Below the pieces are notes generated by a model. It did no database searches, had not been told where the DNA came from, and saw only the letters and a list, made by a program, of their open reading frames with translations. From Eudromia elegans (lineage: Eukaryota; Chordata; Aves; Tinamiformes; Tinamidae), in the NCBI GenBank assembly GCA_003342815.1, contig PTEX01000012.1, positions 7,008,841-7,072,840 on the forward strand: a stretch of 64,000 bases of DNA. The letters are read 5' to 3'. A program made the translations under genes and the position numbers. Shown here in pieces: positions 13,151-25,119 of the stretch. Every line of letters begins with the position of its first letter. Positions within the stretch are counted from its first letter, which is position 1.

Positions 13151-13852
13151 CTTCCTTCTCTTTCAGTGCAGACTATATCTAAGTTGTAGTCTGGGAGCAA
13201 GTATGAGAAACGTTGCAAGCATGACAAACTCTAGCGTTTGCTTGCTTTCTGCCAAACAGCCTGCAAGCGTTTTGGATGTGTATGCTCAGGAGCAGGCTGA
13301 GCTGCTGAGTATATCCTGGGATGTGAAGCTGTTTGTGCCTTGACGAGTAGTCCCTCGCAGTGCTTTCAGGCTTGCCTGTACTGGTAACCTGTAGTCTTGT
13401 AAGCGTCCTTGGGAAGGCCCTTTAAGATGAACTGTAGAAATACTCTAGGGTGCCTTTCTATAGCTATTTATGGAAAAGGATTAAATGATAAATATTACAA
13501 AATGATCTTGAGGAAAAACAATGAAGAATGTCCAAATAGAGACTTACCAGTCCATCACTGGCTATCTATTTTATGTGAGACAGGATTGGGCAATAGCTTC
13601 CTGTGTGCACGTTTGGGAGTTCTCCTTTTGCTTAAAAATGTGTTCTCTGCTTCAAATGCTGATGTTCATTTTCAGCATATGGGGATCATTAGCAATATTG
13701 AAGCTGGACATATGGCTTAATGCGTTAAATCACTTTAGAATGTTGCATCTGTTTTTTTACCCTGGTGTTAACACCTGGATCAGTTTAACACTAGTGCAGA
13801 AGTTCAGGACACATATAGCTGTTAATTTTAAAAACATCTGTGGTTTTTTTTA

Positions 13853-13883
13853 ATGTATGTATGCATGTATATATGCATGTGTG
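13853..13883. repeat. ATGT/ATGC tetranucleotide tract
   Basis: Imperfect alternating ATGT, ATGC and ATAT units span about 30 bp. Confidence 0.75.
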
Positions 13884-14209
13884 AACTGCTGGATCTCCTG
13901 CATTATTTGAGGTCGTAGAAAAAACCTTACTTGTGTGCAACGTATGCACTAACCTAGGCATGTAAGAATTTTATAGCAGGTGATAAAATCATTCTTTTGG
14001 GTGGATAAGCAAGTGTTTTCACCATTACAGCTCTTGTCTTTGTCCCGACTTCCCTTTTTTAACCTATCGCTGTGATTCCCTCCTCCTCTCCAAGTGATCC
14101 ATTTGTGGTGCGCAGAGTAAGACATCCCGCTCTCCCGGGAAGCATGAAATGGGCAGGCATTAAAAATTGAAGAAAGCGAGTTCTCTGACCGAGTCTGCAA
14201 ACCCTATCT

Positions 14210-14640
14210 GAGGCTGCTTGAAACTAAAAATGCCAATTGTGTTGGAGCTTTGAAAAATGGCTTTCCCTTGTGACCTGCTGCCTTTTAGCGAGAGCAGAGT
14301 TTACGGTCCTTTTTAAGAGTGATGAGTGCTGTTAGAGAGTTTCGCTTGTTATGCCCATTAGCAAGATTGGACTAATCTTCAGGATGTAACCCGAAGGTAA
14401 GCTGTGAGTGAAAGAGAAGGAGAAGACAGGGCTAATAAGGCATTTTGTAGTTTCCTTTATGCCAGAGTCTGTCTCGAAGCCAGCAATTAATATTATTTTC
14501 TATCTGTGGAGAACCCAGATTGCTGCGAGTGCAGGAGGAATTATAAAGAACGTGTCAGCACCTTCCAGGACATTAAGAACTGCTTTTAAAATTGCTGATG
14601 GAATAATCTGTACTGTAGCAGAATTAATTGCTTGATAATT
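14210..14640. promoter_or_regulatory. Candidate conserved noncoding element in intron 1
   Basis: The segment is free of simple repeats, has mixed composition and carries clustered homeodomain-type motifs (CAATTAATATTATT near 14485, AGAATTAATTGC near 14620, GACTAATC near 14369). A frame of about 75 codons at 14408-14635 resembles nothing known to me. The call rests on texture only; no alignment was possible. Confidence 0.25.
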
Positions 14641-14764
14641 TAGTGCTTAAGGACAAATGCTTTTGTTAGTACTCCTATGCTTTCTTTTATTTTGTTTTAT
14701 TTTATTTCATTTATTTTAAGAGGCATAAATAAACACAGTTGGTGCTAATCAGAGATACGTGGTT

Positions 14765-15060
14765 ATTGGGCTGGGAGTCAGCAGAGCCACCCCGATGTGT
14801 CTGGGACGCTTAGTGCAGCGCAGAGGACCCTTAGATGCTGTAGTCTGCCTTGCTCGGCATGGCTTTGGAGCAGCAATTCCCAGAAGCTGTGTCTGGCCCA
14901 TACACGGGAGCTGCTGCTCCTGCTTGTGAGCTGGGGTGGGAAAGCTGCTGCTCGTGCTAGGGCCCATCCGCCCGAGCAGGACGGTGCTGCCACCGGCACG
15001 CTGGGTGGCTGCAGAGTGATCCCCTCATCCCCAGTGGTGGCCAGGCATGCTCACACCTCG
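14765..15060. other. GC-rich intronic stretch
   Basis: The composition shifts to GC-rich with many CTG/CAG trinucleotides and open frames on both strands, as high GC content tends to produce. No protein or repeat family is recognised. It ends shortly before a CR1 fragment. Confidence 0.5.
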
Positions 15061-15239
15061 TGGTGTGAAGCTGAAAGCCTGAGACACCTTCTCACTGAGC
15101 CATGCTGTTCGGAGGGCTCAAGGACTTTAGCCTAGGTGGGAATCAGGTCGTTCACAGCATGGTACTTCTTCATGGGCTTTATTTCTGTCTTTTGACACCT
15201 TCTTAACCAGGAAATGTTAAGATGGGACCCAGAGTCTGC

Positions 15240-15440
15240 ACCCTTTTCCTGTGAAGGGTGACAGAGCAGTACATCAGACTGCCTGGAACAGGCTGCAGTC
15301 TCCTCTGGAGATGCTCAAAACCCACCTGGACACGACCCTGTTCAATGCGCTCTACATGTCCCTGCCTGAGCAGTGAGGCTGGACCAGATGATGTCCAGCG
15401 GCCTCTTCCAACCTCGGCCACCCGGTGATTCTATGTGATG
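15240..15440 (+). mobile_element. CR1 LINE 3'-end fragment, sense to TMTC2
   Basis: GCCTGGAACAGGCTG, TCTGGAGATGCTCAAAACCC, ACCTGGACACGACCCTG and GGACCAGATGATGTCCAG lead to CTCTTCCAACCTCGGCC and end GTGATTCTATGTGATG, the usual order of the CR1 3' UTR. Only about 200 bp remain, so it is heavily 5'-truncated and cannot move. The left edge is approximate. Confidence 0.9.
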
Positions 15441-18400
15441 AAGACCAAGTCACACTTTTCAGTGGTGTTTAGCGATAGTATGAGAAGCACAGGACAGAAA
15501 GGTGCCAACAAGTCAGCAGATTTTATACCTTTATTAAATCTGAAGTTCCTATTCCTCCCCCTTTCTGAGGGACATCTCATTGCTTGTCCTGCTGATAGCA
15601 GCTGTTAAGCCAAACTGGGGAGGCAAAGCGGTCGCATCCAGCCCCACATTTGTGGGCAGGACACAGCCCCCCGCCTGCCCAGGCTCCCACTGCTGATGCC
15701 CCCAGCAGAGTGATCAGACAGCACTGCTGAAGCCTTTCCACTCTGAACCTAGAGAGCAAAGCAACAGAGAGCTGCCGCGCTCTGACAGTGCAGGTGTTTG
15801 TGCAAAAACCTGTATGTCTGCATCCTTTTGTGCAGTGAAATCTAATGTTGGCCAAGTCTGTTTTTTATTAATTTTTCTAATGTGAAACAGAGTAGTAGCA
15901 GAATGCTAACAAGGAGCCTATGTAAAACTCTTGTTTCTTTTGCTGCAGAACATGTATACAAGTCTCTCTAGTATCTTTTTCGGATATCCTGCAAAAATGA
16001 CATTTTTTTTTTTTTTTTTAGATTTTCAAACTTAGCAAAAATAGAGTCTAACTTATTTCAATACTATCTCATGTCTTGATTTGTAGAGAATACAGCATTC
16101 TCCACAACTAGACCAGTAGAGAAGCCAGAAGCGGCGGTTTCTGTATTTTTCATGCTGAGTGACAGACGTTAGAATCTGTTATCGTTACATGCATGAGGAA
16201 GTGCTTGAATTGCAGAAGCATCAGCTGAATTCCATACCAGAACACTGGGTAATCAATGCTGTTTCTTCAAGGCCTGCACTTGAATTTTTCTTCGTATGAA
16301 CAGGGCTAAACAGCAAAGGATCAGGGTTGCATCGAGCTTACGGCTAAGGCTGTAAATAAAATTTGACTGCGTCCATGCCTTCAGAATGTACAATAAGTTT
16401 CTTCACGATTTTGAGGAGAGCGTTTTACTTTGGGTGAAAAAGAGACCAACTGAGAAATGTATGCCAAGATTTGTGTGACTGCTGTTCATTTGTAGGAGAA
16501 GAAAAGCAGTTGGTCTTCAAGTCGTGTAGCAGTGTAGTGCAGAGTTGTTTTATGCATGTATTCTGATAGCTCTAGTTTTTTTCTCAGGTGGTTGCATGGC
16601 TTCAAGTATTGGAAATGCCTATATTGCCTAAGATATAATAAAACCTACAATTTCCTGGGAATAACATGTATACCCTATAGACTCAGTAGCAGACCATTCT
16701 GCCCCCGGAGAAGGCACTTGCAGTGGCAATATTATTGCCACTTATTTTCTTGGTATTTTTGCTCAAGAAGAGAAAACAACAACAAAAATTTGCAATTCAA
16801 TGTTTCAGCTCTAAATTACTATGTGTAATAGTGATTCTTAGCCAGGCTCACTGGTTGGAGTTTGTGTTTCACTCCCCAAAAAAAGGCTCTTTCTAGCATA
16901 ACACCTGCTGCATTCCTAAGGAATTCTTGATTTTTTCAGAGTGGCTCTTAGAGTGATACTGCAACCTGAAATCACAAACAGAGGATTTAAATGTCAGGAA
17001 AGGACTGCGCTGCAGGACAAGATAAAACAGTCCAAGCACAAAGAAGTTGCTTTCTTCTCATGTTTTTTCGGTGGCTGTGCTGAAACGAGAAAAATGTGTG
17101 GGGCTGAGAAAACAAATCGCAGCAACTCGATCCACTGCCTAAGCAGAACTGGGAATGAAAATTCTCAAGTGTTCTAGAAGGCACCCTCAGTTCCTTAAGA
17201 GATTCAAGCTGACCTGCCCCTAGCCTCCCATATGCACAGAGACAAAAGGATGTGCTGAGAGGGAGCATGTCTGAGAGCATCACAGCAATGTGCCCGAGAC
17301 AGTGGAGATGCTGAACTCCTGATATTTTGAGTATTTGCACGAGGGTCCTGTGGCAGAGCATGTTAGAAACGTCTCTCTTTAAGCAACAAGATGATATTCC
17401 TAAAATTAGCAACATAAAATGGGAACTTGGGCACAGATTCCAGAGCACTTGTTTTACCGGGCGTAAGAGTGGCAGGGGCAACCATGTTGGACAAATATGG
17501 CCAGTGTGGTTTAAATGCTGATCTGGACTGCAGATTATTTTTTTTTTCACTTTATCTGACCTGAAGAAGTGTTAATTATGCAGAATTTTTTTGGAGCTGT
17601 GCAGGTCTCTCACCTTCTCCCGCAGCATGAATTTTAAATGCAAAGGATTGGATTTGTGCAGTAAGCTATTCCACAAACATTAGAGCGGACAGCTTTTCCC
17701 AGTGCTGAATAACACATGGAGATTGCTAACGGCTGGCACCCCGTTCTTGCCAGGGTAGTTGAAAACAAACTGCCTGCAAACTGCAGCATTTTTTTCCCCA
17801 ATAAAGCCAACACAGAATGGATTTAATAATCCAATGCAAAATAAAAATGTTAGGGTTTTTTTCCCTTCTTGATGGTAAATGTAAGAAATTTAAAGCAAAG
17901 GGCTCTTCATCTGTAAAATATTCTGCTGCAAGGTGAGAGTGGAGGATGTTGTCTGTCGAAATATGTATGAGGAAGCTGTGGGAGTGCCCCACACACCAGC
18001 AGATTTGCATGTTCCTATCAACTTCTGTATTTACTGTTCATCCGTGTCAGGGAGATTCATTCCAACATTTAAATTAAAATTTCAGTAGAAAAGGCCAGTT
18101 GGGGTTTTAGTTCTGAATTACTGGAGGATCAGTTGTTTCAACAATAACGTTTGTCAGTTTTTCATATTTCTTTTTACGTTTTAATTATAACTCATCAAAT
18201 CTTAACCGATTACTCATGGGTTAGACTCAGATGAATGTCACTGAAGGGTGTTTTAATTTAATGGAACCAGCGTAACATCTGTTTCTGATGTTTTAAAAGC
18301 CAATTTATATGGAAATTTGCTTTAGTAAAAAGTCAATAATACAGACTCTTCTAATACCTCCTGTAAAAAAAAAAAAATCAAAACTTCAATTAAAACAGTA

Positions 18401-18483
18401 TCAAAACAATGCCATTCTTTCTTCTTGTAGCGATGCGACTGCATTTTGACAGCCTTTCATTTTGTCACCTTTCTCTTTTACTG
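15441..18483 (+). other. TMTC2: Intron 1 of TMTC2, 3' part
   Basis: No gene is recognised. It includes a T17 run at 16003-16019, a hairpin at 16722-16742 and an open minus-strand frame of 187 codons at 16987-17550 with no recognisable domain. The last 100 bases before exon 2 are T/C-rich. Confidence 0.7.
16722..16742. repeat. Inverted repeat, 9-bp stem with 3-nt spacer
   Basis: AGTGGCAAT and ATTGCCACT are exact reverse complements around ATT. The geometry matches that of the hairpin at 8981-9005, but the sequences are unrelated. Confidence 0.9.
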
Positions 18484-18511
18484 AAATGAAGTTTCGGTTT
18501 GTCTTTCACAG
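18484..18511 (+). other. TMTC2: Splice acceptor of TMTC2 exon 2, with candidate branch point
   Basis: The AG at 18510-18511 follows GTTTGTCTTTCAC. The pyrimidine tract is short because purines (GAAATGAAG) interrupt it further upstream; a second T/C-rich stretch lies at 18466-18482. A possible branch adenosine is 18484 in CTGAA, 27 nt before the junction. Protein homology starts exactly at this point, which fixes the site. Confidence 0.85.
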
Positions 18512-19082
18512 TCGAGCTATCAAGACGAACCAGGATCTCCTGCCAGAGACCCCGTGGACCCACATATTCTACAATGACTTTTGGGGCACTCTGCTCACGC
18601 ACAGCGGGAGCCACAAGTCGTACCGGCCGCTCTGCACGCTCTCCTTCCGCATCAACCACGCGCTGGGCGGCATGGACCCGTGGGGCTACCACCTGGTGAA
18701 CGTCCTGCTCCACGCTGCCGTCACAGGCCTCTTCACAAACTTCTCCCGCATCCTCTTCGGGGACGGGTACTGGACCTTGATAGCGGGCCTGCTCTTTGCG
18801 TCCCATCCCATCCATACGGAGGCGGTGGCGGGCATCGTAGGGAGGGCGGACGTGGGCGCCTGCCTCTTCTTCCTGCTCTCGCTCATGTGCTACGTGAAGC
18901 ACTGCTCCACGAGGAGCTCCTCGGTGGGCACGTGGGGCTGGATCCTGGGGACGGGGCTGTGCGCGGGCTGCAGCATGCTGTGGAAGGAGCAAGGGGTGAC
19001 CGTGCTGGCCATCTCGGCGGTCTACGACATCTTCGTCTTTCATCGGCTGAAAATGCACCAGATCGTTCCTGCCTTGTGCAAG
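18512..19082 (+). CDS. TMTC2: TMTC2 coding exon 2 (internal exon)
   Basis: This exon encodes the N-terminal membrane region of TMTC2, an ER multi-pass O-mannosyltransferase of the TMTC family that modifies cadherin-type domains. The reading frame gives the last base of a Ser codon and then 190 codons beginning RAIKTNQDLLPETPW and ending VPALCK, about residues 28-218 by remembered human numbering. The aspartates just before the junction (YDDS) belong to exon 1. Hydrophobic segments lie near residues 87-110, 115-156 (with the luminal motif HPIHTEAV at 126-133 followed by GRAD) and 169-204. N104-F-S is a possible N-glycosylation sequon. The exon is preceded by TTTCACAG and followed by GTGAGT, entering in phase 2 and leaving in phase 0. 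Its third codon positions are strikingly GC-rich against AT-rich introns. Assignment to TMTC2 over TMTC1, 3 or 4 rests on near-identity to the remembered human TMTC2 protein. No stop or frameshift is seen. Confidence 0.96.
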
Positions 19083-19088
19083 GTGAGT
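19083..19088 (+). other. TMTC2: Splice donor of TMTC2 exon 2
   Basis: The junction reads AAG|GTGAGT, a near-consensus strong donor. TMTC2 similarity stops at the AAG lysine codon and resumes at exon 3. Without splicing the frame would add 17 codons and stop at about 19134-19136. Confidence 0.93.
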
Positions 19089-19538
19089 CTCCTGTTCTTG
19101 CCCGTCAACTGCTTGTGCAGCACCCGTCGCTATTGAGCAGGTGCTAAATGAGTTTTTCAAGTGCACGATAATTCTTAGCAGTTTAGTTGACTCTGAAAAA
19201 TAAGCACAGATGCCTGATACTGGAAGCATGTTTAAGGCAGTTTAGCAAGGGTTTTTTACATTTTGTTTAAACGACGTGCTATTACCCATTGCCGTTGCTT
19301 TCCGCTGGGGATGTATTTCTTTCAATTACTCTCTGTGCTTTCGGCAGCTCCCTCCTCCTCCTGTTTACCATCAGGCAGTAGATATCAGCCTGCCTTTTGC
19401 AAGGAATTCATTCATGCTCTTATCCTCTCGTATCTTGCGAGCTCAGCGTAGCGCGGTCACGGGTGCAAGTGCAGCAGCAGCAGCAGCTCCCCTCATCTGC
19501 GGGCTCCCCGAGGCAACGACAGAGCTCTCTTGTTCTGC

Positions 19539-19560
19539 TTTCATAGAGGTTTCATAGAGG
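19539..19560. repeat. 11-bp tandem duplication
   Basis: TTTCATAGAGG occurs twice head to tail and is followed by a partial third copy (TTCATGGG). Confidence 0.85.
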
Positions 19561-20123
19561 TTCATGGGACCTCAGTGCAAGTCTTTGGCATGTAGCTTCT
19601 TTTTTTCTTGCCCTAGTAGGAGCTGTGACTCAAATGTATTAGTACCTTACCAAAAGAACTTCTTTCTCAGGAGCAAAAAAATTGGAACAAACAAGCAAAA
19701 AATCCCACCATGGCACTCCTCTGCGTGCAGACCTCATGAGTCTTGGTAGTATCCAGAAGGCTCAGCTGAAATCACAGCTTAATTACTGCAATTGCTCTAC
19801 AAACGAGCAAGCCGAGAATGTGTCATTTTGTTTTCAGTGGAATGGTTTTCTGTCAGAAAAATGCTGACTTCAAAAAAGGGAAATGCTTCATGGGGACATA
19901 TCAATTTTGTCACATTTTTCAGTGAGACATTACCAAGAAAAGCAATAAAATAAAATAAGGATTTTCAGCCTACTTCAGTCACAGTGATTTGAAAATTTGC
20001 CTGTCCTGGAAATTTCAATTCTTCCTTCTAATTTCAGAAACTCAAAAAGAGTTTCTATATTTTGGTCAGTTGCAAAGAAGAGGTGATTTGTGCTTGTAGA
20101 ATACAGGAAACATAGCTGTAATT

Positions 20124-20142
20124 AAAAAAAAAAAAAAAAAAA
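20124..20142. repeat. Homopolymer A19
   Basis: This is an uninterrupted A run. No target-site duplication or retroposed body is evident beside it. Confidence 0.9.
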
Positions 20143-23100
20143 GGTCAAAAAAGCAAGTACATTCCCAGTAGTTCTCTGGTAAACTGCTGTGACATGCTGA
20201 TTTAGTTATCATGCCCTTTTCTGACAAAATCAAGCATATTAAAGGAAATAATCGCTTCTTGTGTTTCCTTTGCACATATATATTTGAGTGTATAAGACCT
20301 CTTTTTAATGCCAGTGGCCAAATACAGTGAATATGTTAAATTGTGCACCTAATGCTGAGCAGGAACAAAGAGCAAACTAATTATGTGAAAAAGAAAACAC
20401 ACAACATGTAGCAAATACCAAGCGTTACTCTGAAAGAGATGGGCTGAGATTTTGCAAAGTGCCTCCAGGAGTTTGATTCATAGCTCGGCTGTATCCCTAC
20501 GTTAAAGAATGAATGAGTAGTAAAACATTTCATTCATTTCATTGTGCATGTTAAATTCTGAATTTCTTGTATATGACATCATATGAAATCTGTATTAATG
20601 TTCTTCATAGAACATTATGAACATTCATAGAACATTGCAGTGTGCTTTTGAAGACTAGGACAGAGTCTTGGAACTAGCAAGTTCCTTTTTTTCTGTCGTT
20701 TTATAGAACAATCGTTCATCAAAGGGAAAATTTTTGCAGACATTTCTGAGAATTTTCATGAGAATTTTTTATTCTTTTTCCTTCAAAATCAGGGTGAAAT
20801 TAGTCAAGAAGAGACCTAAGTGGCAAAGGTAGAATACAAGTTTTCATGTTGTAGTTTCTTGGACATGGTACCTCCTTTTCCTGGTTACAGGATTCTAAAT
20901 TAAATCTAAATATTTGGGTTAGAGTATTTTTTTTTACCAAGACAGGAAGTCTGATGCAGGACAGCGAGCTACTGTCAATACCTCAATTTTTGTCATCTAT
21001 AATAATAGAAATAACTCTGCATTTTGTAGATTAGAAAACTTTGATGAGATTAGACACTAGCTGCAGAGAATCTTACAGGGAGAAACCAAGAAATCACAAA
21101 TATTTTGCTTGAGGTTCCAGAGATACTTTTCCTAATTATGTGATCTTTTAGGATATATTTTCTGCTAATTTCATCTGCTAAGACTGAGTGCTGCTAATTA
21201 AGTATCACCTCGATGCTGGGGAAACTTCCCTTCAGGCATTTACAGGGATAAGGAGTGAAGTATCTTCAGTGAAGCTTATTTTTAGCTTTCTGAACCTTGA
21301 CAAAAATCATTCTCAAATGGCATAAGTTTTTAGAAGATCATTTTGTCCTGCAGGGCTTATGATGCCAGGAATATCTTCACTGACCTTGTACATTATGATA
21401 AATATTTCATTATTACTTGTATGTTTATACTTAAGGGTTACACTGACGCTACCTTCAGTGTTGCTGGTCTTTTCCCAAGTCCTTCATGGAATGTAAAAGT
21501 GAAGGACAAGCTCTTTGTAGCAATAGTGACTATAAGTGAAATAAAGGCAAAATTATTTAAACAAGACCAACGATAGCCCTATAAAAATTTGGAGGGAGAA
21601 AGCTATAATTGACAGATACTTGGAGAATGCACTTACAGGTGAGACACAGATTTTGATTATAGTGTTTCTGATCAGTGTTTCATAAGTCCTGGGCCGGAAG
21701 GCAATTTAGATGCTGCTCCATTGATTTGAAATTACCTTTGATATATTTTTGCATAATTTCAAGATGATTATATTCTAAGATTGTGGCTATAGATAGTGAA
21801 ATCCTTTCAGTACTGAAGTCATTAGCAAGAACCAGGACCAAGTTTTCCTCCTGAATGCTTTGTTTTTAGTTTCATTCTTGATGTTTACATGTCCAAAGAA
21901 AAGGGCAAGCTAATTTAAATTCTGTACATAAAAAAGGCAAGGAATAAAAATCTAGAATATGCAGCCTTTGGATTAATTTTTTACAGCTTGTAGAAAGAAA
22001 GCAAGGACGAAAAACAAACAAAAAAAACAAATGAAGAAAGCTTTCAGCTCCACCTCTCTTTGGGACTTTTGGGTGTTGCCTTTTGCTTGCTACTGCTTTG
22101 GCCTTAAATAAAATATATCCCTGTGAAAAACCTGAAAAATCCTCTCTCCCTAAAACAAACTGTGAAATTTCCTTCTTCAAACAGAAATGAGGATTGCTAA
22201 AGAGTGTTATTTTTCTTCTTGGATATTGTTGCCTACACCTTTTGCTTGAAAAGACATCCCAGTGCTGCCGATTGCGTGAGACCAAAGTGGCGCTGTCTTT
22301 CTCAATCTACAGATGAGTCGCTCTGGTGTGTGAACAACTGGCTTGAGCATTTATAAACTGGAGTATAGTTAAAATAAAAAAGCCAGAAAGCAATAACAAA
22401 AATCTAATTTTGGGACAGCTCTGTAGGCACTTTGGACAGTTGGGAAGAATTGCCTCCATCTGCTTGCTCTGGTATTTGCGTTTTGTATTTTACCCGTGTA
22501 AACACAGAGGGTGAAGATGACTTGGGGGAAAGAGAAAGGAAAAAAAAAAAGATACTGTAAAGGGCAGCCCAAGAAAGGTTACAGTCTTTTGTAGTTCGTT
22601 TGAGGGGAAAATTTAGAATGGAGCCAAGGAAGAAAGGAAAGTAATTTTGAGTTAGTTAGTTTAAATCCGTACTAAATAAATACACAGTAACAACAGCAAA
22701 TTGAATACAGAACAAGCAGTACGGCACTGTATTTCTGCAGTGAAATGGTAGAAAGGGGCTGCACCTTTCAGTCTACGTAACCCTCGAATGGTCTTAATGG
22801 CACAGGAACAGCCAAGCCTTGAGTTGGGATGACGCTGCTCTTTGCAGCCTGTGCTACCAGCTGGAACAGAGGGGCAGTGCAGGTGGACACAAGCATCCCC
22901 TCCAAACCCTTTAAAAATCAAGAAAAAGGCAAATATTTTGTTTTGAGGGCTGTTTTAGACCAAAAGCTGGGCAGAAAGCTGGTGCCGGGGCAGAAGCAAG
23001 GACCTCGAAAATGAGGGATTTGAGGGAGCGGCGGGGAAGGATTTGGACTGGTTCTTTTGACAGGCTTTAGACTTCTGAAAGCCTTTTTGGCTTGAGGGAC

Positions 23101-23929
23101 CTGAGACCCAGTTAATTACATGTGAAGAACAGTAAAACCACAGACCCTCTTCAAGCTGGCCGAGGAGGGTGAGCAACCTTAATATGCTCTAGCAGATGAT
23201 GGAGGTGGCACTGGAGTGACGCTCCTGGGGTTTTCCATTCTGTTTCCTGTCTTTGGGCCAAATGTCAAAGAAATATGAAACGGTGACTGCGACACGAGAC
23301 TGGGGGCTGTTCCCTGGGCTCGCGCCTGTGGTTGTGGTGAGTCCTGCTCTGTCACATCCAGCACGTAACGATGTCCTGTGGTGATTTCCACAGAACAGCA
23401 GGGTTTCTAAGCCAGGCAGCTGCAAGGCAGGGCCACCAGCAGAGCAGATGAATATTGGCCCTTAACAGAAGCTATTCTTAATGCACTTAAAAGCAAAATA
23501 CATGTATTATAGCTCTCTATTAAACTATCCAGCCCTTTCCTCTGTCATCTGCATATTGGTTTTTCAGTAGAACTTGGCTGCTAATTTTTTTCCTTTTGCC
23601 AACTCCTGTTGTATCTTGTTGTCTGCCTCTGATTCTAACACACTGGCTGGCAAAAATGTCGGTCTGGACCTAGTTTAATTTGGTTAGTTCTTTTTTATAC
23701 CGTATGTATTGACTGTCTGTAAGTCAGCATATTTTGATGGAAATGTATTTTATTAGTCATAAGTGAGTTGTTTGAAATGAGAGCAATCAAAAGAGAGAAG
23801 TGGCTCTGTCTCGAAGCAAAGCATTCCTTATGGAAGAAAGCTGAGCTTTTGTTTGATTTCCAACCTTTTTAGACCTTAAGCCTTTTTCACCGTAAACTGC
23901 ACAGAAGGTATGCAGATTGATTGAGTTGT

Positions 23930-24200
23930 CATGTATCGGATGTATCAAATGATCTACGTGTCAGCAGCTAGACCTGCACAAATTAAACCACCAGAAATGT
24001 AGGGGAGGGAGGAGGGGGGAAGCTGAATATGAGCGAGATCTGTGATGAAGTTGGTAATTATGGAAACAATGCAATTCAGGGGCCTAACTCTTTTGTACTG
24101 GCAATGCCCAGCCTGAGAGCAGAGCCATTAATCAACGTTGCAGTACACGGTCTTCTGTCCAATTAGTAGTACAAAGCTAATACAGATCCTACTGTGCTGC
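23930..24200. promoter_or_regulatory. Candidate conserved noncoding element in intron 2
   Basis: The segment lacks simple repeats apart from a G-rich run near 24002-24019. It packs several homeodomain-like sites (TTGGTAATTATGG near 24051, CCATTAATCAACG near 24125, CCAATTAGTAG near 24159). This is the texture of developmental enhancers found in long introns. Conservation could not be measured. Confidence 0.28.
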
Positions 24201-25119
24201 CCTTTTCTCCTTTTTTTTTCCTCCTCTTTTTTTCCTTTTTTTTTTTAAAAGGGAATAGACGTCATTAGGAGGATGGGGCAAATTAATTTAAAAATTCTTT
24301 TTTAATACAATGGTAATGATAAAATTTTTATTGTTCTGTGTTTTAGGCATACAGAAATAGCTAAAACAGATGTATGCCCCCTCCGTGTTCCACTGCTGCA
24401 GTATGGCAATATTTTACCAGATCAACATATTGTTAGTACAGGGTGGTGGTTGTACTCAAGTAAGGAAACCTCTATTTTTCCCATCACTTATTTGATTAAA
24501 ATCCCCCTGGGAGGTCTGTCTCACATGTGGAATTAGTTAGTGGTATCTATAGCTTAACGGGAACCACAAATTGGATTGCAGGATACATTATCTAACCTTC
24601 TGTGCAGTATATGTGCCGTATTATAACAGTATTGGTTTTGTGAAAAGAAACTTTATTGGAGGGCTATATTTTGTTTAAGGTAATACTATAAACCTGAGAC
24701 CTCCATGGATGACATGGTCAACCACCAAACCAAGTTTTATAAAATGCTATTCTCATTTATGGCCTGGAGCAACCTTGGTTGTGGGTGATTTGCAGGACTC
24801 TCTCTCTCGAGGGGACTTTCTGTGCGTTTGATAAAGCTACTGATTTTTGAGGATACTCTAAGCCTGAACTTTTTGCATTCTTTACTCTTTGAAATAGCTG
24901 CTTCTAGAACTATTGTGCTTTGGATAGCAATTGCAAAATTGAGAGCTCTTTCTGGTTCTTGACTTGCAGATATATTTTTCTCTGCCCTTAGCAGTGCAGA
25001 GGGTTAGTCTTGCCAGGTTGTCACCTCTTGTTCCTGTCTCTACAGGTCTTGTCATTTTGCAGCAATGCTTTACCTTTGCATAAAGTTGCCCTTGATGGTG
25101 TATCTTCTGCAGCCTGAGG

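Larger units (their letters stand above)
7486..15239 (+). other. TMTC2: Intron 1 of TMTC2, middle part
   Basis: No gene is seen. The stretch contains hairpins at 8196-8214 and 8981-9005, a TTTG microsatellite at 9701-9727, a GC-rich patch with paired CGTCA motifs at about 9775-9895, a short TG-rich tract at 12064-12084, an A10T10 junction at 13131-13150, an ATGT/ATGC tetranucleotide tract at 13853-13883, a possible conserved element at 14210-14640 and a GC-rich stretch at 14765-15060. Confidence 0.7.

Noticed and set aside
18581-19147. 188-codon alternative plus frame within exon 2
   Set aside because: It overlaps the true TMTC2 frame and encodes low-complexity Arg/Gly/His-rich residues, a frame-shifted shadow.
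18465-19229. 254-codon open frame on the minus strand over exon 2
   Set aside because: It is the antisense shadow of the GC-rich TMTC2 exon. High GC3 removes stops on the opposite strand, and the product is Arg/Glu/Ala-rich with no known domain.
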